From a virus, in the IMG/VR virus record IMGVR_UViG_3300020472_000028, positions 1 through 57,590 of that record: 57,590 nt of DNA; one strand, given 5' to 3'. Positions 23,173 through 28,804 of this stretch are shown in pieces; position 1 is the first letter of the stretch, and every line of letters starts with the position of its first letter. The notes under the pieces were generated by a model, which made no database searches, had not been told where the DNA came from, and saw only the letters and a program-made list of their open reading frames with translations. The translations under genes and the position numbers were made by a program.

Positions 23173-24405
23173 TTGATTACTTTAAGACCTCATCAATCAT
23201 CTGCATTAAATGTTATGCAGTCTGAGAATGTTGGGCAAATAATAGTACCTACTGGTGGTGGCAAAACTATGATTATGATCAAAGATTGCATTGACAATCT
23301 TGATAACAATGTCACAGTAATTGTAGCACCTCGTATACTATTAGCACAACAATTATGTGATGATTTTATACATCAATTAGGTGATAAAATATCACCTCAA
23401 CTCAATGTATTTCATGCACATAGTGGAAGGACTAAGCACCTTAGTTCTACCAAACCAGAAGAGATTAAGCACTGGATTGATAACACTCCAGGTGATAAAT
23501 TACTCTTCACAACTTATCATTCTCTATCAAGAGTTGTAGACAGTAATATAACAATTGATACAATATATTATGACGAGGCACACAATGGCACTGCAAGAAC
23601 TTTCTTCAAAAGTGTTAGTGCATGTAGTCAAATTGCATCACGTTGTTATTACTTTACTGCTACACCTAAAATATCATATAAGCATGATAGAGGCATGAAT
23701 AATGTATCAATTTGGGGTAGAATCTTAATTGATGTTGATGCACGTGATCTCATTAAATGTGGATCAATTATACCACCAACTGTGCAATCATTCCCAATTG
23801 ATACACATTTTACAAAAGAAAATGCTTACGTGCATCATAGTATTACTGTTGAATCTTTCATCAAAAGTATTAACAACTATGATGGTGCGAAGGTGTTAGT
23901 TAGTGTCCCATCTTCACGCATACTTAATAACATGCTAGGACACACAACATTACTCAAAACTCTTGAAGATCAGGGTTTTGATGTATTACATATTACCTCA
24001 AAGTTTGGTGCTTATGTTAACAAAACTAAGGTCAATCGCACGACGTTCTTTAACACTCTCAAAGAGTGGGGATGTCAAACAGACCGCAAATTTGTCATCT
24101 TTCATTATAGTATTTTATCAGAAGGTATCAACGTTAGTGGACTATCTCATACGTTATTGCTGCGAAATCTTAACATCGTGGAGATGGCGCAGACTATCGG
24201 TAGAGTTATCAGGTTACATAAAGAAGATGCCCAAAGTATTAATCAAGGCACTATTCCTGCTGGGGTTCTTAGTTTGTATCGCAAATCCTCTGGTAATTGT
24301 GTTATTCCTACTCACAAGAATTACGGCACTAAAACTATTAATAGGATACAAAGAGTCGTAAACGATATATTTACAGAAGGACACCACACCACCGCATACT
24401 GCTAG
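23173..24405 (+). CDS. SF2 DEAH-box helicase
   Basis: A 410-aa superfamily 2 helicase. Motif I is PTGGGKT (26-32), motif II is DEAH (134-137), motif III is TATP (162-165), and motif VI is QTIGRVIR (340-347); APRILLAQQL (52-61) is motif Ia. The arrangement resembles the helicase core of type I/III restriction subunits and of T4 UvsW, but without extra nuclease or methylase domains. No ATG is suitably placed; the start is a TTG at 23173, 37 bp after the terminator. Roles could be recombination-dependent replication, R-loop unwinding, or defence and counter-defence. A GATAAT or TACAAT (23141-23152) may be its -10 box. Confidence 0.88.
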   Translation: MITLRPHQSSALNVMQSENVGQIIVPTGGGKTMIMIKDCIDNLDNNVTVIVAPRILLAQQLCDDFIHQLGDKISPQLNVFHAHSGRTKHLSSTKPEEIKHWIDNTPGDKLLFTTYHSLSRVVDSNITIDTIYYDEAHNGTARTFFKSVSACSQIASRCYYFTATPKISYKHDRGMNNVSIWGRILIDVDARDLIKCGSIIPPTVQSFPIDTHFTKENAYVHHSITVESFIKSINNYDGAKVLVSVPSSRILNNMLGHTTLLKTLEDQGFDVLHITSKFGAYVNKTKVNRTTFFNTLKEWGCQTDRKFVIFHYSILSEGINVSGLSHTLLLRNLNIVEMAQTIGRVIRLHKEDAQSINQGTIPAGVLSLYRKSSGNCVIPTHKNYGTKTINRIQRVVNDIFTEGHHTTAYC

Positions 24406-24410
24406 TGACA

Positions 24411-24438
24411 GTCCGCAAAGTGTCCACTTTTTGCGGAC
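24411..24438. repeat. Perfect 9-bp inverted repeat after helicase gene
   Basis: GTCCGCAAA (24411-24419) and TTTGCGGAC (24430-24438) pair perfectly around a 10-nt loop. No T-run follows, so a classical intrinsic terminator is not supported. It lies directly upstream of a TATAAT, which would also suit an operator. A related but imperfect sequence, sharing ACAGT, CAAAGTG and ACTTTTT, is at 22573-22598. Confidence 0.55.
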
Positions 24439-24455
24439 AACGTGCGGAGATGCCC

Positions 24456-24488
24456 TATAATAGATGTATCGGAGGGAAAACCACCGAT
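24456..24488 (+). promoter_or_regulatory. Sigma70-like promoter with leader hairpin
   Basis: TATAAT is at 24456-24461; TTGCGG at 24431-24436 is a weak -35 with a 19-bp spacer. Transcription would begin near 24467, and the RNA would fold at once into ATCGG / CCGAT (24468-24472 with 24484-24488) around an 11-nt loop. The leader then contains ACCCTTACAA, a near copy of ACCCCTTACAA in the leader of the gene at 22766. Confidence 0.5.
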
Positions 24489-24514
24489 TTCAACCCTTAC
24501 AAGGACTTCACAAC

Positions 24515-24829
24515 ATGCGTAAAATCGAAGCACAAATGAATTCAGCGATCAGAAATGAAGTTAATTTCTCGAAAGCGAATACATCAGTGACTTGGAATGA
24601 CCGCACCGCTAGTGTCTACCTACACGGCAACCTAATTGCTAGAGTTTCAGACACTTTCGTGCAGATCTTAGACGGTGGATGGCAGTCAGTCACTACAAAA
24701 TCCCGTCTAAATGCTTTACTTAGTGAGGTTACATGTGATGGGGGAGTATTTCAAAAGGACTTCACTTGGTACTACAATAGTTCTAAAGTTGGTACAGTCC
24801 CATTCTTCTCAGGCATGGAAGCAATTTAA
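24515..24829 (+). CDS. Conserved-looking cyanophage hypothetical protein
   Basis: A 104-aa protein starting MRKIEAQMNSAIRNEVN. A start 51 bp upstream is possible but would place coding sequence in the promoter leader. Strands NTSVTWNDRTASVYLHGNLIARV and a Trp-rich FTWYYNSSKVGTVPFF suggest a compact alpha/beta fold. I recall similar short proteins beginning MRKIEAQM in T4-like cyanophage early regions; the function is unknown. Confidence 0.6.
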   Translation: MRKIEAQMNSAIRNEVNFSKANTSVTWNDRTASVYLHGNLIARVSDTFVQILDGGWQSVTTKSRLNALLSEVTCDGGVFQKDFTWYYNSSKVGTVPFFSGMEAI

Positions 24830-24890
24830 CTGCTAAATGTCACATAGTCCGAAATGACTCTAAACTAAATGTTGTTTACTCTTCCTAATC

Positions 24891-24995
24891 ATGTCTCAGT
24901 CAGTATCATTTAACTTTCTTGTTGAATCACTCTCACGTGCACAAACTGGAAACGAATTGATCGCACTAATTGACAACTACCTAGCACAACGCTAG
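24891..24995 (+). CDS. Very small hypothetical protein
   Basis: A 34-aa frame (MSQSVSFNFLVESLSRAQTG then a helix ending LAQR) with strong amphipathic helix character, immediately followed by an intrinsic terminator. Its place as the last gene before a terminator and the clean start and stop argue that it is real despite its size. Confidence 0.45.
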   Translation: MSQSVSFNFLVESLSRAQTGNELIALIDNYLAQR

Positions 24996-25006
24996 TTCAC
25001 ACTTAT

Positions 25007-25028
25007 GGGGCACATGTTGCCCCTTTTT
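25007..25028 (+). terminator. Intrinsic terminator
   Basis: GGGGCA and TGCCCC pair around CATGT and are followed by TTTTT. It separates the 34-aa gene from the next cluster of small genes. Confidence 0.85.
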
Positions 25029-25037
25029 CTTTACATT

Positions 25038-25265
25038 ATGACCATGCTAGAATCTCTCACTGATTTACTCTTTGACTGGTGTAAATCCAACGAATTAGAA
25101 TACCTTAGTGCTGATGATTTACTGGTCACTCAGTATGATGAATTAACACAATCTCAACGTGATTGGTTAACACATTACATCGCAATTTGGGATCTAGTTG
25201 AAACAAATAGTAGGAATATTGTTACCAATAAACTAGAAACATTCATTCCAGGATTTCATGACTAA
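25038..25265 (+). CDS. Small hypothetical protein
   Basis: A 75-aa protein from the ATG at 25038 (or 25044). Starts further up would run through the terminator. It is acidic and helical (SLTDLLFDWCKSNELEYLSA, then YDELTQSQRDWLTHYI). It overlaps the next gene by 8 bp. Function unknown. Confidence 0.55.
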   Translation: MTMLESLTDLLFDWCKSNELEYLSADDLLVTQYDELTQSQRDWLTHYIAIWDLVETNSRNIVTNKLETFIPGFHD

Positions 25266-25473
25266 ATCATCACTACCAAAGAAATTAGCATTGCTACTTG
25301 ATGCTTATGATGAGGGAGTTTTGCCCGAAGATTTACAAGTAGAGATGGCACAGTTCTTGATAGATTGTGACCTACACAATGAGTTGACTCAGTATCAACA
25401 ATTATGTGATTATTTCATTGCCGAAGGGTTATGTTATGAGGTAGCATTTAGTGAGGTAGATGATAATGAATAG
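25258..25473 (+). CDS. Small acidic helical protein
   Basis: A 71-aa protein with helices KKLALLLDAYDEG and EDLQVEMAQFLIDCDLHNEL and an acidic end (SEVDDNE). It resembles many small T4-like early proteins. It overlaps the zinc-ribbon gene by 14 bp. Confidence 0.55.
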   Translation: MTKSSLPKKLALLLDAYDEGVLPEDLQVEMAQFLIDCDLHNELTQYQQLCDYFIAEGLCYEVAFSEVDDNE

Positions 25474-25630
25474 GGTTAATCGTTACACTAGAGCAGGTAA
25501 GAATGGTAAACAAATTGTATGCCCTGAATGTAAATCAAAGCACACAGTTTATCATTTCTCGTTCTATGCCCTTGGTTGCCAATCGTGCCACTATATAATA
25601 CCTAAGTATGAATGGGGAGTTGTTACTTAA
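25460..25630 (+). CDS. Small zinc-ribbon protein
   Basis: A 56-aa protein with two CxxC knuckles, CPEC (21-24) and CQSC (40-43), separated by a strand-rich stretch, the pattern of a zinc ribbon. A basic N-terminus (NRVNRYTRAGKNGKQ) would suit nucleic-acid or RNA-polymerase binding. The start could be either of two close ATGs. It is linked to the next gene by TAATG. Confidence 0.55.
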   Translation: MIMNRVNRYTRAGKNGKQIVCPECKSKHTVYHFSFYALGCQSCHYIIPKYEWGVVT

Positions 25631-25965
25631 TGGAAGTAATTATCACTCCTGATTTAGAACCACTTTATGTTAATCACTCTAAGGAAACTAACACAATGAC
25701 TAAGTTAAATCCTCGCCCAGTGTATCAAGGAACAGCAAATCCTAATGCCACTAATAGTGAATTAGATGCAAAGGTTGTTATCAATCATAACAACAAATAC
25801 CCTAGACTAAATGATACTGAATGGGGCATAATCTTTGAGCAAATTGATAACAAATACACTGTAATCATTGACAAATTGTTATCATACAAGGCAGAAGATG
25901 AGATTGTCAATAGACTTTGTGACACTAATTTAAGTGCCTACGATCACATCCCAAGTCGCTATTAA
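25630..25965 (+). CDS. Hypothetical protein
   Basis: A 111-aa protein if the coupled ATG at 25630 is used; the ATG at 25696 (MTKLNPRPVYQG), preceded by an A/C-rich CTAACACA leader like others in this region, would give 89 aa. The body (TEWGIIFEQIDNKYTVIIDK) is alpha/beta. No family is recognised. Confidence 0.55.
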   Translation: MEVIITPDLEPLYVNHSKETNTMTKLNPRPVYQGTANPNATNSELDAKVVINHNNKYPRLNDTEWGIIFEQIDNKYTVIIDKLLSYKAEDEIVNRLCDTNLSAYDHIPSRY

Positions 25966-25970
25966 TACCC

Positions 25971-25976
25971 TATAAT
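25971..25976 (+). promoter_or_regulatory. Sigma70-like -10 box
   Basis: TATAAT in the context CCCTATAATA, the same ten bases as around the -10 box at 24456. No good -35 is seen. Its leader contains TAACAACTAACCCC before the ATG at 26005. Confidence 0.45.
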
Positions 25977-26004
25977 ACTAATAACAACTAACCCCAATCT
26001 TCAA

Positions 26005-26250
26005 ATGTTTAAATCTAACTTCTTTGGTCGAATCTTCTGGATAGATGATAACAATGATTTCAAATCATGCCCCTTATGTGTTGATGAAACAGGTGATTTT
26101 GATCAAGAAGATTATGTAACAGACTGGGAAGATTGGGAGGGAGTAAGTGTTAAAGAATTGCTAAACATTCATCATGCGTGTATAATTAACAAGATCAATC
26201 ATGCCAACTCATTATCACTCAACGACTTCGCATTTACCCATGCTAATTAA
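26005..26250 (+). CDS. Small acidic protein with one CxxC
   Basis: An 81-aa protein. SCPLCVDET (residues 21-29) holds a single CxxC, and a very acidic stretch with Trp follows (DFDQEDYVTDWEDWEG). The charge pattern could mimic DNA, as some phage antirestriction proteins do, but the protein is short and this is only a suggestion. It is preceded by a TATAAT box and an A/C-rich leader. Confidence 0.5.
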   Translation: MFKSNFFGRIFWIDDNNDFKSCPLCVDETGDFDQEDYVTDWEDWEGVSVKELLNIHHACIINKINHANSLSLNDFAFTHAN

Positions 26251-26386
26251 CACAAACCCCAACACAGTCTCCCTCAATAGTACAACTTTGCTCAAAATCT
26301 ATCAATCAGTTACTAACAACAAACCAAAACAGCAAAGTGTATACAATCCCCCAAGATCACGCAAGATAAGTATACTTAACGATTAA
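26240..26386 (+). CDS. Doubtful small hypothetical protein
   Basis: A 48-aa frame from the ATG at 26240, overlapping the previous gene by 11 bp. It is rich in Asn, Thr, Ser, Pro and Lys with a basic end (PPRSRKISILND). The A/C-rich DNA here also matches the repeated leader motif, so the frame may be fortuitous. Confidence 0.3.
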   Translation: MLINTNPNTVSLNSTTLLKIYQSVTNNKPKQQSVYNPPRSRKISILND

Positions 26387-26418
26387 ACACTAACTAACAA
26401 CAACTGTTTCCCTCTAAA

Positions 26419-26778
26419 ATGACACAACCTAGACAAGATTTGATCTCTGCTGTTAAAGAACATCACGTAAGGAAAGATTTTGCTTATGACGCAAAAGTGA
26501 TCGAGAAAAATGTAAACAAACTACGTGATTATCTCATCAATGATTATCAACGAAGAGATTACAAAACTGATTTCAATGTAACAATTAGTAAGGGAAGAAA
26601 GTATTATAAAGTAATAACGGACAATAGCGTACATTGCTTTGTAGATAAACTTTTAGGTCACGTATATAAACCAGCAAGTTATAATCAACCTGCTAAACAT
26701 GTAAGATTTAACTTATTAACTGATCCACAAGATTGTTTTAATAAATGTGATTGGGCAGGAGGATACTTATACCTCTAA
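26419..26778 (+). CDS. Hypothetical protein
   Basis: A 119-aa protein, MTQPRQDLISAVKEHHV at the start, then a strand-rich middle (FNVTISKGRKYYKVITDNSVH) and a C-terminal DCFNKCDWAGGYLYL. It is basic and Tyr-rich. I recall a similar conserved protein in T4-like cyanophages, with no function assigned. The leader carries TAACAACAACTGT about 12 bp before the ATG in place of a Shine-Dalgarno. Confidence 0.6.
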   Translation: MTQPRQDLISAVKEHHVRKDFAYDAKVIEKNVNKLRDYLINDYQRRDYKTDFNVTISKGRKYYKVITDNSVHCFVDKLLGHVYKPASYNQPAKHVRFNLLTDPQDCFNKCDWAGGYLYL

Positions 26779-26822
26779 TTAACAACAAGTACCACAACGA
26801 TTACATCTACTAAGTAACAACA

Positions 26823-26936
26823 ATGAATCCACAGATTACAATGAGTTTTCCACAGTTAGCGGAGAGATTGTGGATAAGTAGTGTATATTTTAAATGGTTA
26901 ATTAAATATAGAAATGTGTTATTGAAACCCCCATAA
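26823..26936 (+). CDS. Doubtful 37-aa frame over DnaA-box region
   Basis: A 37-aa frame, MNPQITMSFPQLAERLWISS then a hydrophobic/basic end. Its ATG directly follows TAACAACA. The same DNA holds two DnaA-box-like sequences, so it may be non-coding. Confidence 0.25.
   Translation: MNPQITMSFPQLAERLWISSVYFKWLIKYRNVLLKPP
26846..26877. other. Two DnaA-box-like sites (possible origin element)
   Basis: TTTTCCACA at 26846-26854 matches the cyanobacterial DnaA box exactly. TGTGGATAA at 26869-26877 is the exact complement of the E. coli-type box TTATCCACA. AT-rich DNA flanks them. More TTTTCCACA-like sites occur at 27199 and 27689. Confidence 0.4.
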
Positions 26937-26939
26937 ATA
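26932..26939 (+). promoter_or_regulatory. Late-promoter-like box
   Basis: CATAAATA fits the T4 late-box core ATAAATA. No gene start lies at the usual short distance, so its use is uncertain. Confidence 0.3.
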
Positions 26940-27026
26940 GCGTTGCAAAGTGTTGTCTTAGAGCGTAACATAGCGAGATTTTTTTGTCAACAACTGCTAA
27001 GAATTGCCACAATCTCGTTATAACCC

Positions 27027-27058
27027 TTGACATCACAATCGTTATGGACTATTATAAC
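27027..27058 (+). promoter_or_regulatory. Sigma70-like promoter
   Basis: A consensus -35 TTGACA (27027-27032) is followed by ATTATA (27051-27056, 18-bp spacer). Transcription would start a few bases before the ATG at 27077. Confidence 0.5.
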
Positions 27059-27076
27059 ATTGTAAGCAAATTACCA

Positions 27077-27247
27077 ATGGGAAGGACATACAAACGTAAT
27101 GACCCCTATTCATCACATAGGGCGAAAAGTTTGAGAGAAAAGCGTAAACAATCCAAGACAAAGTATCGCAGGGAAAGTGACAACAATTCCACAGACTCTG
27201 TGGAAAAGTATCACAAATACCGCAACGATTTGCCCCCATCCGCCTAA
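27077..27247 (+). CDS. Small very basic protein
   Basis: A 56-aa protein from the ATG at 27077 (MGRTYKRNDPYSS); starts further up fall in the promoter. It is dense in Lys and Arg (SLREKRKQSKTKYRRES), with a Ser/Asn-rich tail. The size and opening MGRTYKR resemble small basic cyanophage proteins that I recall without a function. A role in RNA or DNA binding is likely from charge alone. Confidence 0.55.
   Translation: MGRTYKRNDPYSSHRAKSLREKRKQSKTKYRRESDNNSTDSVEKYHKYRNDLPPSA
27187..27207. repeat. DnaA-box-like inverted repeat inside a gene
   Basis: TTCCACAG and CTGTGGAA form a perfect palindrome with a 3-bp centre. The right arm extends to TGTGGAAAA, the exact complement of TTTTCCACA. It lies inside the coding region of the small basic protein. 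Confidence 0.4.
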
Positions 27248-27269
27248 CAACAACTTGCCCCTAATTGCC

Positions 27270-27440
27270 ATGTCTAAAGTAACAACGATCAACACTAATC
27301 CTCCAGTAGATGTTAAATTGTGGGAAACACGTAGGAAACACTTTTGGGCGTATAATTACGATGGATGTAATAAGAATGGTCCGTTTAAAAGCGAGAAGTT
27401 AGCATTACTAGACGCAACGCAATTTAGCAGCGATTCTTAA
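27270..27440 (+). CDS. Small hypothetical protein
   Basis: A 56-aa protein starting MSKVTTINTNPPVDVKLW. The aromatic middle (RRKHFWAYNYDGCNKNGPF) and a helix KSEKLALLDATQF suggest a compact fold. The leader has TAACAACAACTTGCCCC and no Shine-Dalgarno. The upstream in-frame ATG at 27177 lies in the previous gene and is not favoured. Confidence 0.5.
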   Translation: MSKVTTINTNPPVDVKLWETRRKHFWAYNYDGCNKNGPFKSEKLALLDATQFSSDS

Positions 27441-27775
27441 CACATAGCACACACACAGTTGTTGATACTATAGGGGGACATATTACCCCCACTAATTAAC
27501 ACAAACTGTATACCCACTGATTAACAACAACTGTGTGTGGGTGTTAGTATCACATAGAGCATGTAATCACCAGGTGCATTATTAACACAAACCGTGTAGG
27601 CACTATGTGTATATGAGCATGAGCATATTAGCATATGTTAAATAACAAATAGCGTATACACACAAAATGTTAATAAACAGTTATTAACTTTTCCACTATG
27701 TGTAACCTACAAAAGTATAGGATCGATATCAAAATATTTTTTCTAATATAAAAATTTTCCCATAGGTTTTTTTCA
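27441..27775. other. Non-coding AT-rich region with repeats
   Basis: About 335 bp without a credible gene. It holds a GGGGG/CCCCC hairpin with an 8-nt loop (27473-27490) and three copies of TTAACAMMAACYGT (27496, 27521, 27582). It also has alternating CATATG-type steps (GAGCATGAGCATATTAGCATATG near 27614), a TTTTCCACT (27689-27697) close to the DnaA box, and an A/T run just before the next gene. It could be an origin, an early/late boundary or a control region. Confidence 0.5.
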
Positions 27776-28255
27776 GTGTCAGAGTTTAATCAAAATCCCT
27801 TAGAGATCGCCCAAGAGAAATTAGAAGAGGAATACAAAGATCTCATAGGTCTCCCTTGGATTGGAAGGAGATATCCAGGTTGTTATAGAATTATTCAACT
27901 TTACGCTGAGAGTCGCCTTGGAAGGTCTCTGAAGGACTTCTCAGGGTTATATACATCCTTCAAGGATGAAGCAGTAGCAGAAGAGAATGGACTCTGGATA
28001 AGCAAACCAGAATGGGGAGAGGACTGGGATATGTCTATCTTACAAAAACATGATCTCCTATTGTTTAAGATATACACCGAAGCACTGGGTGGTGCCTACT
28101 CCGAGAAGGCGGGAAGGGCACCCAATCACGGTGGAGTTTACTTAGGGGATGGATGGATGATTCATCAGTTGTGGCAGACTGACAGTTGTATTGTGAGACT
28201 AGATGAGCACTATCGCAAGTGTTGTGTAGGTATAGTGAGGGAAAATGCTACATAA
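27776..28255 (+). CDS. NlpC/P60-like cysteine peptidase (tail-associated)
   Basis: A 159-aa protein beginning with GTG. The likely nucleophile is Cys36 in RRYPGCYRIIQLY and the base is His118 in PNHGGVYLGDGWMIHQ (His130 follows). This last stretch closely matches the NlpC/P60 domain of phage lambda tail protein K. Such domains cleave the peptide cross-links of peptidoglycan and sit at the tail tip, easing DNA entry. The spacing Cys-~80-His is normal for the family. The adjacent baseplate genes support a virion role; a free endolysin-like role cannot be excluded. Confidence 0.75.
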   Translation: MSEFNQNPLEIAQEKLEEEYKDLIGLPWIGRRYPGCYRIIQLYAESRLGRSLKDFSGLYTSFKDEAVAEENGLWISKPEWGEDWDMSILQKHDLLLFKIYTEALGGAYSEKAGRAPNHGGVYLGDGWMIHQLWQTDSCIVRLDEHYRKCCVGIVRENAT

Positions 28256-28442
28256 AGCAGATATACAAGTTAAGTATGATATGAAACGGTTTACCCTAAG
28301 AATCGAAGAAGATGACTTCGGAGAGAATTATATACACATCCCTGATGATGTCATGCGAGAATGTGGATGGGACATTGGCACCAACTTAGAGTATGAAGAA
28401 GAGACGGATGGAAGTATTATCTTGCATAAAATAGACGAATGA
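28245..28442 (+). CDS. AbrB/SpoVT-like small DNA-binding protein
   Basis: A 65-aa protein (or 53 aa from the ATG at 28281). IHIPDDVMRECGWDIGTNLEYEE followed by SIILHKI has the layout of the SpoVT-AbrB swapped-hairpin domain (xIxIPxxVxxxxGWxxGDxLxxxxxxDGxIxLxK). These proteins usually dimerise and bind DNA. It overlaps the peptidase gene by 11 bp and might regulate the late genes around it. Confidence 0.6.
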   Translation: MLHKADIQVKYDMKRFTLRIEEDDFGENYIHIPDDVMRECGWDIGTNLEYEEETDGSIILHKIDE

Positions 28443-28534
28443 GATATAATCAGATCATGTTAACTATACTGGTTATAATAAACATCATTAACCTTATAAA
28501 AAATTAGCGTCTAAAAAAATGGCGAATTCATATT
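28443..28534 (+). promoter_or_regulatory. Short AT-rich gap with -10-like boxes
   Basis: Contains TATAAT at 28445-28450 and again at 28474-28479, and TTATAAAAAATT near 28494. These are candidates for early or middle promoter elements before the 28535 gene. No -35 is clear and the exact TATAAATA late box is absent. Confidence 0.35.
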
Positions 28535-28804
28535 ATGGAGACACCTCAGTTTAATAGCGACGAAGAATTCTTTGCTTGGACATTTGAAAAAATTAGCGAG
28601 TCGCTGACCAATCTTGCAAAGAGATTAGAGCAAGTAGAAGGGGGACTACAAAAAATCCCTCCTCCAGGCGCAGATATGGTTAAGTATAAACCTCCTGGTA
28701 GTCCGAAGTATCTTAATTTAAAGGAATTACTCGATACGGTATTTGCTGAGATGAATCATCTAGAGAATAGACTAAATAAGATAGAAGAAAAACTTAGTGA
28801 GTAA
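28535..28804 (+). CDS. Small coiled-coil protein in tail operon
   Basis: An 89-aa protein with coiled coils at both ends (KISESLTNLAKRLEQVEGGL and VFAEMNHLENRLNKIEEKLSE) joined by a Pro/Gly-rich linker (IPPPGADMVKYKPPGSPKY). Its last base is shared with the next start codon. It may trimerise as a tail scaffold or chaperone; that is inference. Confidence 0.55.
   Translation: METPQFNSDEEFFAWTFEKISESLTNLAKRLEQVEGGLQKIPPPGADMVKYKPPGSPKYLNLKELLDTVFAEMNHLENRLNKIEEKLSE

Noticed and set aside
27464-27478. ACTATAGGGGG resembles the end of a T7 RNA polymerase promoter.
   Set aside because: Only CTATAGGG matches; the rest of the T7 promoter consensus is absent and no T7-type polymerase is expected in a T4-like phage.
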